Source: Robbsia andropogonis | GTDB taxonomy: Bacteria; Pseudomonadota; Gammaproteobacteria; Burkholderiales; Burkholderiaceae | Reading direction: 5' to 3' | Length of the DNA stretch: 64,000 nucleotides | NCBI RefSeq assembly: GCF_000970345.1 | Contig: NZ_LAQU01000016.1 | Coordinates: 1 to 64,000, forward strand | Program-made: the position numbers and the translations under genes | Notes under the pieces: generated by a model | Databases searched by the model: none | Told to the model about the DNA's origin: nothing | What the model saw: only the letters and a program-made list of their open reading frames with translations | Shown here: piece after piece, positions 8,503 to 17,414 of the stretch | Layout: each line of letters starts with the position of its first letter | How positions within the stretch are numbered: position 1 is the first letter of the stretch

Positions 8503-9186
8503 TCAAACCTGCCAGGTAAAGCGTTTTTCCAACCATCGTCCAAACAGCACGAGCGGAATGAAGATGATGAGGTAACCAAGCGCACCCATTGTCAAAGGCG
8601 TGGCGCTGCCCAGGTTACTACTGGCGGATTGCGCGTTATTCAAGATTTCATTCAGCGCGACGACGGACCCAAGGGCCGTGTTTTTCGTGGTCGAGATCGC
8701 GCGGTTCGTCAACGGAGCCATCACTAGCCGGATGGCCTGTGGCAGGATCACCAACTGCATCGTCTTGATCCAACTCATGCCGGTCGATCGTGCTGCTTCG
8801 GCTTGCCCTTTTGGCACCGAGATAATACCGGCCCAAAATAACTCCTCGGCAAAGGCCGCAAGTACCAAGGCGAGTGCGAACCACGTGGACTGAAAGGCGG
8901 AGAAGGACAGCCCGATCGACGGAAATGCATAGAACAGCATCATGATCACGATCAGCGGTGGAAGTGCGCGCAGAATATCGGCATAACCGATGATCAGAAC
9001 ATCAAGCCAACGCAACCGTAGCGAACGGATCAATGCCAGCACGAGGCCGCCCGACAAGCCGGTCACGATGACCGCGATACCCAATTCCAATGTCACGATC
9101 ATGCCCTTGAAAATATCGGGCAAGACCGTCTTCGCGATGGCGCCATTGAAAAACGCATGCTGCATAGCGGCGAGATCCATAGCCAT
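8503..9186 (-). CDS. ABC transporter permease, polar amino acid family (second subunit)
   Basis: Membrane permease of 227 residues with an EAA loop (GQAEAARSTGMSWIKTMQLVILPQA) closely resembling that of its neighbour. This marks the two as paralogous halves of one transmembrane channel. Its start overlaps the stop of the ATPase gene as TGATG, so it is coupled to it. N-terminal and C-terminal helices are evident (LELGIAVIVTGLSGGLVLAL; GALGYLIIFIPLVLFG). Confidence 0.9.
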   Translation of the reverse strand: MAMDLAAMQHAFFNGAIAKTVLPDIFKGMIVTLELGIAVIVTGLSGGLVLALIRSLRLRWLDVLIIGYADILRALPPLIVIMMLFYAFPSIGLSFSAFQSTWFALALVLAAFAEELFWAGIISVPKGQAEAARSTGMSWIKTMQLVILPQAIRLVMAPLTNRAISTTKNTALGSVVALNEILNNAQSASSNLGSATPLTMGALGYLIIFIPLVLFGRWLEKRFTWQV

Positions 9187-10031
9187 CAGTTCGCCATGGA
9201 TGTAGTGGGTAACATCGTGGTTGTCGACGGCGCGGCGACGTGTGTCAATAACGAGTCAGGTGGCGCATGGGCGGGATGGACATCATGCGATTGATTCAGA
9301 AAAGAAGACAGGAAGGCGCGGGTACGGTCGTGCTGGGGCCGTGTAAAAATGTGTTCTGGTGTCCCTTCCTCGACGATCACGCCGCCATCCATGAAGATAA
9401 CCCGGTCGGCTGCTTCACGGGCAAATGCCATTTCGTGGGTGACTACGACCATTGTCATGCCGCTCTTGCTCAACTCGCGCATGACGTTCAGCACGCTACC
9501 GACGAGCTCCGGATCGAGTGCGCTGGTGGGTTCATCAAACAATACCAACGCCGGCTCAAGCGCAATTGCACGGGCAATGCCCACGCGCTGTTGCTGACCG
9601 CCCGACAACTCGCCCGGCTTCGCAGTCGCCTTGTGCGCCATTCCCACACGTTCGAGTGCGGCCATGCCACGCTTTTGGGCGTCTGTTCTCGACAATTTCT
9701 GAACGTGACGCAACGCCAGCGTCACGTTATGCAAAACGTTCAGATGCGGATACAGATTGAAGTGCTGGAACACCATGCACACCTTCTGTCGCATCTTGTT
9801 CAAGTCGACGCCGGGGCGGTTGATATCGGTGCCGTCAACGACTATCTGGCCGTCTGTAGCGGCTTCAAGCCGGTTGCAGCATCGCAGCATGCTGCTCTTG
9901 CCGGAACCGGATGGGCCGATCACGGCAACCACTTCACCTGGTCGTACTCGAAGGTTGACCCCCTTGAGCACCGCGTGATCGCCGTACGACTTATGCAGGT
10001 TGACGAGTTCGAGGATAGGGGTGTTCTTCAT
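9186..10031 (-). CDS. ABC transporter ATP-binding protein, polar amino acid type
   Basis: Cytosolic ATPase of 281 residues. Walker A GPSGSGKS at about 39-46, the Q-loop in [15 protein letters not shown], signature [10 protein letters not shown] at about 141-150, and Walker B LVLFDEP with Asp166/Glu167, then the switch His in VVTHEM. The true start is ATG 10031; the open frame extends 143 codons further but that part is antisense to the binding-protein gene. A 30-residue low-complexity tail after the usual family end ([16 protein letters not shown] onward) is unusual and of unknown meaning. It powers the two permeases downstream. Confidence 0.92.
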   Translation of the reverse strand: MKNTPILELVNLHKSYGDHAVLKGVNLRVRPGEVVAVIGPSGSGKSSMLRCCNRLEAATDGQIVVDGTDINRPGVDLNKMRQKVCMVFQHFNLYPHLNVLHNVTLALRHVQKLSRTDAQKRGMAALERVGMAHKATAKPGELSGGQQQRVGIARAIALEPALVLFDEPTSALDPELVGSVLNVMRELSKSGMTMVVVTHEMAFAREAADRVIFMDGGVIVEEGTPEHIFTRPQHDRTRAFLSSFLNQSHDVHPAHAPPDSLLTHVAAPSTTTMLPTTSMAN

Positions 10032-10054
10032 GACGCGTATCTCTATTAGACCGA

Positions 10055-10903
10055 TCAGTTGCAGACGACCTTGACCGGCGTGGCATCGTAGCCCGGCATG
10101 TCGGGTACACCTTGACCCGGCACGACCTTCACGGCAGCTGAATCGGGCCCTGGCGTCTCGCCAAACCACTTTTGCGCCAGCTTGGCGACCGTGCCGTTCT
10201 GCTTCAAGCATTTCAACGCCATTGAAATGCGATCCCGACCGGCTTTGTCGTCTGGGCGGAAAGCGAGCGACCAGACCAGGCCCGTGCCGACGGTGAAGGT
10301 CGTCTTGAGTAGCGAGTTTTGCTTTGCCGCCCAGGCCGATACGGTATTGCCCGACATGTTGGCGTCCGCGCGACCCGCTAACAGCGCCTGGATGGCGTCG
10401 GCGTTGCTGCCGTACACGTCGTATTTGAAGCCATATTTCCCTGCGTTTTGACTTGCCCATACGTCATAAGCCGATCCCTTGTTCACGGCGATCGTCATGC
10501 CCTTCAGGTCTTCGAGCTTCGTAATCGGCTTAGCGGCTTTCTTTTGTACAAACGTGTAGTCCGTATTCAAGTAGCCTTCGCTGAACAACAACGATTTGGC
10601 CTTTTCCGGGGTGACGGTCACGGGCGCAAGGATGAAATCGTACTTTTTCGACAACAGGCCCGGAATCAATGCGGAGAACTCCGTTCCGTCGATGTCGATC
10701 TTCTCGTGCAATTGGGCCGCAAGCGCATTGCCCAAATCGATATTGAAGCCTTGCAGACCGCCGCTCAACGTCCGCATCGCGTGTGGTGCATAGTTCGCAT
10801 CCACACCCGTCTTCAATGTGCCTGCCGCGTTGGCACCTAGCGCCGACAGCGACAATAGGACAGCCATGCCCGTGGTTACGAGATTCTTACGGAAAAACGT
10901 CAT
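10055..10903 (-). CDS. Periplasmic solute-binding protein, family 3
   Basis: Exported binding protein of 282 residues for the adjacent ABC transporter. The signal peptide is clear (basic MTFFRKN, hydrophobic core, cleavage near GANAAG). The type II binding-protein fold shows as [13 protein letters not shown], the [14 protein letters not shown] ligand loop (family form a/R.T.tpeR) and [12 protein letters not shown]. First gene of the transporter unit, 23 bp before the ATPase. The loop lacks the ITxTxxR arginine that clamps amino-acid carboxylates (it reads VTVTPEK), so a non-standard ligand is plausible. Confidence 0.88.
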   Translation of the reverse strand: MTFFRKNLVTTGMAVLLSLSALGANAAGTLKTGVDANYAPHAMRTLSGGLQGFNIDLGNALAAQLHEKIDIDGTEFSALIPGLLSKKYDFILAPVTVTPEKAKSLLFSEGYLNTDYTFVQKKAAKPITKLEDLKGMTIAVNKGSAYDVWASQNAGKYGFKYDVYGSNADAIQALLAGRADANMSGNTVSAWAAKQNSLLKTTFTVGTGLVWSLAFRPDDKAGRDRISMALKCLKQNGTVAKLAQKWFGETPGPDSAAVKVVPGQGVPDMPGYDATPVKVVCN

Positions 10904-11119
10904 TGAACTACACCCCGTCGTTATAGGAGAACAAGCAGTTTCGAGCCGGCTTTATGTATGAAGCAGGAGGCTGCGCACGCTTCCCCGGCACTACCGGGTC
11001 GACGTCGAATCGAGGGGTGACGCTCATGTAACCCGGCATGCCCAGAGGATGGTGTCATCATATCCGCACCAAATTAATGCACTGTTATGCTTTTTTATGC
11101 CCCAGGTATAACGTCGGCG

Positions 11120-12067
11120 TTATAGTTTGGGAGGCAACGTAACGCCTGTTTGATCGACGATGCGACGGTAGTGATGTGGCTGGCGGTGCATCTCGAAATT
11201 AAACATCTTGGTCTTGCCCTGAAGACAGGCGTTTAGATCGATATCGGCGATCAACACTTCGTCGTCGTGGCTTTCGGCCTGGGCCACCACCACACCGTTC
11301 GGGTCGACGATACAAGACCCGCCGATCAGGCCGAATCCGTCTTCCACGCCCGCCTTGGCAACGCTAATGGCCCACGTGGCGTTCATATAGGCGTTTGCTT
11401 GCGTCGCTATTGTTGAATGGAACGTCCGCAGCGGTTCATCCTCGGCGGTCCCGCCGTTCGGATCATATGCCGCCGAGTTATAGCCCATGACCATCAGCTC
11501 AACGCCCTGAAGTCCATATTCCCGCCAGGCTTCCGGCCAGCGACGATCATTACAGATGAGCATCCCCATGACCGGCGCGTGCCAGTCCTCCGCACCGTAA
11601 AAAGCCTGAAAGCCCAGGTCGCCATATTTGAAATAGCGCTTTTCCAATTGTTGTACCGGTTCGTCGATGCGGGGCTCGACGGTTCCGGGTAGGTGGACCT
11701 TGCGATAATGTCCGAGTATGGTGCCGTCCGGCCCAACGGTGATCGCGCTGTTATAGTGATGACCCTCCGCGGTCAGTTCCGCGTATCCAACATAAAAGCC
11801 TACCTTTAGTGCTTTCGCGCGCTCGAAAAGGCCGGCAACCTGCGAGTTGGGCATGGCATTTTCAAAATAGCGGTCTACTTCGTCCGGGTCCAGCAGCCAC
11901 CGCGGGAAAAAGGTCGTGAAGGCCAGTTCAGGGAATACGACCAGCTTTGCGCCTTGCGCGGCGGCCCGTTCAAGCAGGGTGACCATTCGGTCGAGCGTGT
12001 GTTGCCGGCTGTCCTGTAATTGGGTCGCGCCCATCTGGGCAGCGGCAACGCGTAAGAGTCTGGGCAT
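11120..12067 (-). CDS. N-carbamoyl-D-amino acid hydrolase / beta-ureidopropionase (nitrilase superfamily)
   Basis: Carbon-nitrogen hydrolase of 315 residues that releases ammonia and CO2 from N-carbamoyl amino acids. The catalytic triad is Glu47 (VVFPELAF), Lys123 (YRKVHLPG) and Cys172 (MLICNDRRWPE). FFPRW, LEKRYF and HRQPHHY match D-carbamoylases more closely than eukaryotic beta-ureidopropionase. Next to dihydropyrimidinase and a beta-alanine aminotransferase, the physiological substrate is probably N-carbamoyl-beta-alanine, but D-hydantoin use is possible. A 216-bp gap separates it from the binding-protein gene, so it may be a separate transcript. Confidence 0.9.
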   Translation of the reverse strand: MPRLLRVAAAQMGATQLQDSRQHTLDRMVTLLERAAAQGAKLVVFPELAFTTFFPRWLLDPDEVDRYFENAMPNSQVAGLFERAKALKVGFYVGYAELTAEGHHYNSAITVGPDGTILGHYRKVHLPGTVEPRIDEPVQQLEKRYFKYGDLGFQAFYGAEDWHAPVMGMLICNDRRWPEAWREYGLQGVELMVMGYNSAAYDPNGGTAEDEPLRTFHSTIATQANAYMNATWAISVAKAGVEDGFGLIGGSCIVDPNGVVVAQAESHDDEVLIADIDLNACLQGKTKMFNFEMHRQPHHYRRIVDQTGVTLPPKL

Positions 12068-12619
12068 CGTTTATCGTCCATCATGTCGCGATAGAATCGT
12101 GACGGCTAAATTGTTCGCTTGGTGCCTGCCAATCATCCGCTGGCACTGTGGCGTTCGCGGCGATCTTGCCGCGCGATTCGCTTGAAGTCTTTTGCGCGGC
12201 ACCATGCTTGCTCTGATGGGTGTGCGTCGGCGAACGCGCTACGTGCATCCTAGGCGAAAAAAAAGACCTCGGGGTATGCGACTTTACAAACAGGGTATAC
12301 GGTTACGCTATACCCACCCCACGCAATTCAGCGAAAGCGGTGACCTATGCAGTGTCGTCGGGCAAACACGCCGGGATGCGCTTGCGCTGACATCCTGTTG
12401 GCCGGATGGTCGATCTATTCGACATGCTGCGCTTCTTGCTACATTTGCAGGAAAGGTAGCACGCTAAACGACGTTTGATCTGGCGCCGCTTTTTTCGGGC
12501 CGGTGGCGTGACGAACACACGCTATCGCCGGACTTTACCTGGCCGTTCCGCAATATTGACCTGGTAAATGGCTACGAAAAGGAACATATATAAGTAGTAC
12601 TACAGAGTAAAAATGGCAA
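12068..12619. other. 552-bp intergenic region between carbamoylase and CIS cluster
   Basis: Divergent-promoter region with no supported gene; the open frame 12192-12467 has no recognisable product. It contains the inverted repeat at 12293-12315 and becomes A+T rich just before the sheath start (CATATATAAGTAG). TTGACC at about 12556 could be a -35, but no -10 sits at normal spacing. Confidence 0.5.
12293..12315. promoter_or_regulatory. GGGTATA-N9-TATACCC inverted repeat
   Basis: Perfect 7-bp arms (12293-12299 and 12309-12315) lie in the gap between divergent units. An operator or attenuator role is possible; no known regulator consensus is recognised. Confidence 0.4.
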
Positions 12620-13489
12620 ATGACGAAATCAATCGTAGAAATCGACACGGACATCCTATCGTCGATCGACGAGCAAGAACGTACGGCCATGCCCGTATTT
12701 GTGGGAAGCCGTCTTGGAGGCGTAGATGACATCGTCGTCAAAGGAAAATCGTTCGCGGAAATAGCTAAGAACGTACTTGATCAGCGAGGCGATTGGGAAG
12801 AGATTCTAAAGGATACAGTCAGATCGTTCTTTGCCAATGGCGGCGAACTTTGTTATGTACTTTTACATGCCGATCTAAAATTTACCCGCGAGATTAGCCA
12901 TGTTGTTGCCTTAGTCGAACGCTGTGTACCAGATGGCACGCTGCTTTCCATGCCTGAAGTACCAGGATACGAACAACGGTGGGAAGAAATTCTAAAAGCG
13001 GCCGCAAATACAAATCGGCTATTTTGTCTTATCGACATGCCCAACCATCCGGGGGACGAATATCAGGCTGCATCCGCATTCCACCGTGCATTACCTGACG
13101 AAGTGAAGTCAGTGGGAGCGGCATATTGGCCCCGTTTGCAGGAACAGGTGATCGAGCGAAATACCATCAGAAAGGTGGAAGTTGCGCCATCCGGCGCCGT
13201 TGCCGCCGCTATACAACGCACCGATGCCACAGCGGGGGTCTGGGGAGTGCCGGCCGGCGTAAAGCTGCCGTCTGTCCTTGGCCTAGCCATTACACCGGAA
13301 AAGAAAAAGAGCCCGACTTCGAAGTCAATACCATACGCATTTTTCCTGGTCGTGGTGCGCTCCTCTGGGGTGCACGAACTCTTGCAACGGATCCGAAAAA
13401 TCCTGGAGCGTATGTGCAAACCAAGCGGACGATGCAATTTATCCAGCATGGATTGCAGGCGCAACTGCGAGAGATGGTTTTCGAGGTAA
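12620..13489 (+). CDS. CIS contractile sheath protein, N-terminal part (0 frame)
   Basis: The 0-frame product has 289 residues. Residues 1-226 look like the N-terminal and middle part of a gp18/Afp2-type sheath, including the ATAGVWGVPAGVKLPSVLGL segment that precedes the final domain in sheath proteins. After codon PEKKK the frame departs from the family and stops at 13489. The missing sheath C-terminus lies in the -1 frame immediately after (next entry). A full sheath would be about 387 residues. First gene of the CIS cluster. The split can mean programmed frameshifting, a real mutation or a sequencing error. Confidence 0.8.
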   Translation: MTKSIVEIDTDILSSIDEQERTAMPVFVGSRLGGVDDIVVKGKSFAEIAKNVLDQRGDWEEILKDTVRSFFANGGELCYVLLHADLKFTREISHVVALVERCVPDGTLLSMPEVPGYEQRWEEILKAAANTNRLFCLIDMPNHPGDEYQAASAFHRALPDEVKSVGAAYWPRLQEQVIERNTIRKVEVAPSGAVAAAIQRTDATAGVWGVPAGVKLPSVLGLAITPEKKKSPTSKSIPYAFFLVVVRSSGVHELLQRIRKILERMCKPSGRCNLSSMDCRRNCERWFSR

Positions 13490-13782
13490 ATGACGCGTTG
13501 TTGTGGCGTACCTGTGAGGCGCGCGTGACAGTGTGGCTGACGGAGCTATGGCGAACGGGCGGCTTGGCCGGTGCGACGGCCAAGGACGCATTCCAAGTGC
13601 ACGTGGGAGAGGGCGTAACGATGACACTTGAGGATATTGCGCAAGGGAAGCTGATCATCCACGTAACGTACTCGCTACATCCGGTTCTCAGTGACGTGCA
13701 ATTAACGTTGACCATGCTGCAAGGTGAATCGCGGGTTAGTGTCAGCCAAATAGGCAGTGCGCAGCAAGGAGGCAAGGCATGA
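13297..13782 (+). CDS. CIS contractile sheath protein, C-terminal domain (-1 frame)
   Basis: Continues the sheath in the -1 frame with its most conserved segments: VNTIRIFPGRGALLWGARTL (family form INALR.FPG.G..VWGARTL), the YVQTKRTMQFIQHGL strand, FEVNDALLWR and VHVTYSLHPVLSDVQLTLTML at the end. It has no start signal of its own near 13297; an ATG at 13126 in this frame encodes unrelated residues. It overlaps the tube gene as ATGA. Production probably depends on frameshifting from the preceding frame. Confidence 0.75.
   Translation, partial: GKEKEPDFEVNTIRIFPGRGALLWGARTLATDPKNPGAYVQTKRTMQFIQHGLQAQLREMVFEVNDALLWRTCEARVTVWLTELWRTGGLAGATAKDAFQVHVGEGVTMTLEDIAQGKLIIHVTYSLHPVLSDVQLTLTMLQGESRVSVSQIGSAQQGGKA
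13298..13311 (+). other. A-rich slippery stretch at the sheath frame junction
   Basis: The 0-frame codons GAA-AAG-AAA-AAG (13298-13309) contain two A-AAG tetramers on which lysyl-tRNA can slip one base back, landing in the sheath C-terminal frame (AAA-GAG-CCC). The exchange point coincides with where the protein similarity changes frame. I did not find an unambiguous downstream stem or upstream Shine-Dalgarno stimulator. Confidence 0.5.
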
Positions 13783-14288
13783 GGTCGGAGACGCTATTTG
13801 AGCCGGCGGTTGGATATCGCTTTGTTGTGGGATGTTTTTTTCGACCCGAAGGAACGGGGGTCTCCGGCGCATTAGGTACCGCAATGCGGCTGGTGCCCAG
13901 TCCACTGGACTTCCGATTTCAGCGCATCTCCGGTTTGCAGCGGCAGGTAGAGACAAGCAGCTTTCGGCAGGGTGGCGACAATGTGGCCACGATTTCCCTG
14001 CCCGAGCGGGTTACCCATGGCAACTTGGTATTGGAGCGGGGCGTGATGACGCTCTCCCCACTGACGCTTGCGTTCGCCGATGCGATGAGTCGCTTTAAGA
14101 CCCATCCATGCGATGTGACCGTGTCGCTGTTAAATCATTTGTCGCTACCTATCAGTACTTGGACGTTCGTCAATGCCATTCCCGTTGCCTGGCGCACTGG
14201 CGACTTGGATGCGACGAACTCATCGGTCTTGGTGAACTCGCTTGAACTTGCCTATCGGGAAATGCACTTCCTTGGGGTAAAAGCATGA
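13779..14288 (+). CDS. CIS inner tube protein (gp19/Afp1-like)
   Basis: Tail-tube family protein of 169 residues that stacks into the inner tube ejected on contraction. Typical features: early VGYRFVVGCFF, the RISGLQRQVET strand (family form .V.GL..e.E), GNLVLERGVM near the middle (family form ltLkRG), and ALELAYREMHF-type ending (SLELAYREMHFLGV). Strong AAGGAGG precedes the ATG, and the start overlaps the sheath stop. Only one tube gene is present, whereas many extracellular CIS carry two or three. Confidence 0.87.
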   Translation: MRSETLFEPAVGYRFVVGCFFRPEGTGVSGALGTAMRLVPSPLDFRFQRISGLQRQVETSSFRQGGDNVATISLPERVTHGNLVLERGVMTLSPLTLAFADAMSRFKTHPCDVTVSLLNHLSLPISTWTFVNAIPVAWRTGDLDATNSSVLVNSLELAYREMHFLGVKA

Positions 14289-14479
14289 ATGAAATTCACG
14301 AACTGATCATCGAGGCTCGCATAGACGGTGGTGTATCCAGGGATCATGAGGCCCGGAGCCGCCGCGCCAACGAAAGAGCCAGGCAGGTTGAGAGAGCGCA
14401 TTTGGTCGACGAGATCGTGCGTCAAGTGATGCAACAGCTACGCGCCGATCTGGCGATTGAAAATGGGAGGTCGTGGTGA
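14285..14479 (+). CDS. Small DUF5908-family CIS protein (Afp6-like position)
   Basis: 64 residues. The start MNEIHELIIEARI matches the family pattern of a short beta strand (IEI.EL.I...), followed by a charged, Arg-rich helix with heptad character (RRANERARQVERAHLVDEIV). Starts at ATGA overlapping the tube stop, and its own end overlaps the next gene. Members occur between tube and adaptor genes in extracellular CIS; the molecular role is unknown. Confidence 0.7.
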   Translation: MNEIHELIIEARIDGGVSRDHEARSRRANERARQVERAHLVDEIVRQVMQQLRADLAIENGRSW

Positions 14480-15195
14480 ATGTGATCGATAAGATTCGCG
14501 GAGGCTTGAGTAAGCTAACAATCATTGCCTATAAAGACGTCGCACTTACGACGGAAGTTGGGCGCATGGAAGCAATGTACAACCCGGAAGCGCTCTCGCT
14601 CGACTACGCGGCGCGATATGAGGAGGAACCGGCGTTAAACGATCCGATTCAGACAACCGCCTTCGTTGATGCAAATGCCGGGCGGCTCGATATCCAGTTG
14701 ATATTCGACGGCTCGCTGCCTACCCATCGGGAGCCAGTGGAGGCACAACTGAGTCGCTTACGGTCCTTATGTTGCGTCGTAGATGCGACAAGCGGACAGA
14801 CCCGATTTCTGAAAATTCAGTGGGGTAGTTTCAACTGGCACGGACATGGCTATTTTGCATGCCGGATGGAACGGCTGTCCGTGCGGTATACGCTTTTTGA
14901 TCGGGATGGTTCGCCTTTACGCGCGACGGCGAGCCTCAATGTCATCGAGGACGTGGAGCCGGGAATTCAGCGAGCCAAGCTGGGCGTGCGCAATCCGCAG
15001 CCGTCAGTGGTTCAAGTTATCGCGGGAACGGGGTTATCGCTAATGGCCGCGGCGCAGTCGGCAACGGTAGGGGCCGTAATGGTGGACAAGCCGCCGGTGG
15101 ATTATCTGGAACTGGCCAAGGCCAACGACCTCGACCATCTAGATGCCATTCGGCCTGGTCAGGCGCTTGCCTGGCCTGCTGGGAAAGGAGCTTGA
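14473..15195 (+). CDS. CIS tube-hub adaptor with LysM-like domain (Afp7-like)
   Basis: 240 residues. The N-terminal half shows MEAMYNPEALSLDYAARYEE, the typical opening of CIS tube/hub adaptor proteins. The C-terminus (VDYLELAKANDLDHLDAIRPGQALAWP, in part) reads as a LysM-like module. It links the tube to the spike hub in the baseplate. The start is a GTG (14473 or 14476) with GGGAGG upstream, overlapping the end of the DUF5908 gene. The VgrG-like gene follows after 2 bp. Confidence 0.82.
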   Translation: MVNVIDKIRGGLSKLTIIAYKDVALTTEVGRMEAMYNPEALSLDYAARYEEEPALNDPIQTTAFVDANAGRLDIQLIFDGSLPTHREPVEAQLSRLRSLCCVVDATSGQTRFLKIQWGSFNWHGHGYFACRMERLSVRYTLFDRDGSPLRATASLNVIEDVEPGIQRAKLGVRNPQPSVVQVIAGTGLSLMAAAQSATVGAVMVDKPPVDYLELAKANDLDHLDAIRPGQALAWPAGKGA

Positions 15196-15197
15196 TC

Positions 15198-16871
15198 ATG
15201 ACGGCATCGCCATTCTGGGAACAACCGTTAGTCATTGAAGTAGATGGTAAAACGCTGCAGTACATGAAGGTCTCACAGGTCGATATTACGCAGCGTGTCA
15301 ATAACATTCCGAACCTCGAGTTGCGTCTGGTGAGGCAATCCTCGTTGCAAATCGGCCGTTGGGACGAAGTAAATCGCGACGCGGACAAATGTGTGCCTGG
15401 CAGAAAGGTAACGCTGCGTATAGCGCTGCCTGGCTCACTTAAAAACGTCGTGCTTTTTGATGGAATCGTGGTCAGCCAACGGATCACCTGGGCTGGACCT
15501 AATCCGGAACTTACACTACGTGCGGTACATCCCTTGCACAAGCTGATGGGCCAGCCGCGTAGTCGCGCGTATCAGAAAACGACCGACCAAACGGTCATTC
15601 AGACCTTGATAGGCGAACATGCAACGGCGGGCCGTATTGACGTCAAGGGAGGCGAACACGAGCAGTTACTGCAATGGCAGTCGAGTGATTGGCATTGGTT
15701 GCGCCGCCGTATGCGAGCGTGCGGGGTATGGCTTTTGCCTCACATGGACCGGGTTGATTGTGTGACACCCAGTCTGTCGAACGGCGACATATTCAAGATT
15801 AGCGGCGAGGCCTCCGAGAACGGGCACCCGACCAGGATTGTTGAAGCAGAATGGTATGTTGATAACAGCGGCCTTGCGGCGACAATCGAGGCCAGTTGTT
15901 GGAACGTGGCGGAACAAAGAATTTCGGAGCCGAGACGTGCCAAGCCGACAAAATTGGCCACGGGTGGTCTCGATCCTGGGCGTGTGAAAGCTTCGATTGA
16001 GGAGACATGGCGGTCCTTCTATCCGTTGCCACTGATGTCGGACGATATGCAGCACCTTGCGGACGGGCGTCTTTTGGCGCAAGAGGCTGCTGCGGCACAA
16101 GTGCGATTCGTGCTATACGCGAACCAGGATACAGTGCGCTACCGTCTAGGCGATACCTTGGAAATTAGCAGCCTGGGAGAACGGCAGAATGGCCAAGGCA
16201 TCATCACTGGCATACGCCACCAGTGGTCACGCGGTAGCTTTCTGACAACCGTGTTCATTGGTCTGGATGATATTGCGCAAAGTGATGCCGCCGCATTACC
16301 GCGTGCCGACGCGTTGACGGTCGGAATAGTTGCAGAGTACGAATCGGATGCAACGCATTGTGATCGAATACGTGTCGTATTGCCGGAACTCGGAGAAACG
16401 CCCATTTGGGCACGTTTCGCCAAACCTTATGCAAGCGCCGGGCGGGGCTTTCATTTGTATCCGGAGTCGAAAGACGAAGTGCTCGTTTCTTTTATCGACG
16501 ACGATCCACGCTTTCCTGTCATTTTAGGCGCAACCCATAATCCGGTGAATGCTGCGCCAACGTCGAGCGATCAGGGTGATCATCCTCGCTTCTGGAAAGG
16601 CTGGATTTCCGAAAGTGCGGAGGCTGAAAAACCGAACGGCATTAATTTTTCGAATAACTGCGTTCGCATTGAGACTCAAAAAGGTGCACTATTTGTGGGC
16701 TTTGATGAAATGGACAAGAAAGATAATCATCGCGCAATAGTTCAAATAGGAAAATCAGGTATCGAGGGAAAATCTAAAAATATTACATTACGTTCTACAA
16801 ATAATATGACCATTGCAGCAGAAAAAGAAATGGAAATTCTCGGGACTATGATTAATCTTAAGAAATCTTGA
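15198..16871 (+). CDS. VgrG/gp27-gp5-like spike protein (Afp8-like)
   Basis: Trimeric hub-spike of 557 residues. Residues about 1-330 resemble the gp27-type hub domain (VDGKTLQYMKVSQVDITQRV; LRAVHPLHKLMG). From about 355 comes the gp5 OB-fold (ADALTVGIVAEYESD; RIRVVLPELGETPIWARFAKPYASAG; KDEVLVSFIDDDPRFPVILG, in parts), and the tail repeats end in NITLRSTNNMTIAAEKEMEI, a beta-helical needle. ATG 15198 with AAAGGAG is preferred. No C-terminal toxin domain is fused. A separate PAAR tip gene is not seen in the cluster. Confidence 0.88.
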   Translation: MTASPFWEQPLVIEVDGKTLQYMKVSQVDITQRVNNIPNLELRLVRQSSLQIGRWDEVNRDADKCVPGRKVTLRIALPGSLKNVVLFDGIVVSQRITWAGPNPELTLRAVHPLHKLMGQPRSRAYQKTTDQTVIQTLIGEHATAGRIDVKGGEHEQLLQWQSSDWHWLRRRMRACGVWLLPHMDRVDCVTPSLSNGDIFKISGEASENGHPTRIVEAEWYVDNSGLAATIEASCWNVAEQRISEPRRAKPTKLATGGLDPGRVKASIEETWRSFYPLPLMSDDMQHLADGRLLAQEAAAAQVRFVLYANQDTVRYRLGDTLEISSLGERQNGQGIITGIRHQWSRGSFLTTVFIGLDDIAQSDAAALPRADALTVGIVAEYESDATHCDRIRVVLPELGETPIWARFAKPYASAGRGFHLYPESKDEVLVSFIDDDPRFPVILGATHNPVNAAPTSSDQGDHPRFWKGWISESAEAEKPNGINFSNNCVRIETQKGALFVGFDEMDKKDNHRAIVQIGKSGIEGKSKNITLRSTNNMTIAAEKEMEILGTMINLKKS

Positions 16872-16938
16872 GATCGACATTGCCGATGCTCGACATGAGC
16901 AATCGATATCGCATAGCGCCCTCATCAGGGGAGAGAGT

Positions 16939-17337
16939 ATGAGTGAAATAAGAGACGTAAGGTTTGTTGGAAAGCGTGGATGGGTCTTTCCTGTAAGTTT
17001 TGACAGTGATGGGCCCAAGATGGCGGATACGGATCTCACGGACATCGAGCAGAACCTGCGTCATCTGATGGAGACGTTGCCCGGTGAACGTATCATGAGG
17101 CCACAATTTGGTTGTGATTGGCTATCTGTCTTGTTTAAGAATCTGAACGATGATCTTCGCGCTGAAATCAAGACAATCGTCACGGACGCAATATTACGCA
17201 ACGAACCGCGTGTAATCGTTCAGGATGTGATCGTTACCCAGCATGCGGACAGGATTGATGCGCTGCGCGTTGGTATCAGTTATCGGGTGGCCGGTCGGGA
17301 TGTCGTTAAACAAATATCGTTCACCGCGCAAGCTTAA
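16939..17337 (+). CDS. Baseplate wedge protein, gp25-like (Afp9-like)
   Basis: 132 residues of the GPW/gp25 family that nucleates sheath assembly. It has a DIEQNLRHLMETLPGERIM helix with the conserved family pattern (I...i..iL.t..GeR.m.P.fG) followed by RPQFGCDWL, and a short C-terminal beta part. GGGGAGAG precedes the ATG. It lies between the spike and the wedge genes, as in most CIS loci. Confidence 0.9.
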   Translation: MSEIRDVRFVGKRGWVFPVSFDSDGPKMADTDLTDIEQNLRHLMETLPGERIMRPQFGCDWLSVLFKNLNDDLRAEIKTIVTDAILRNEPRVIVQDVIVTQHADRIDALRVGISYRVAGRDVVKQISFTAQA

Positions 17338-17414
17338 CGGCAAGCCTGCATCATCCACGCGCTTTCGATAGCGGTGATGTGATGGAGCAAAATGAATGAG
17401 GAAAAGGGGGAATC

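Noticed and set aside
9267-10049. Long plus-strand ORF opposite the ABC ATPase
   Set aside because: Fully antisense to a well-supported gene and without recognisable features.
12192-12467. ORF in the carbamoylase-CIS gap
   Set aside because: Composition is Arg/Thr-rich out-of-frame type, no ribosome binding site and no recognisable motif.
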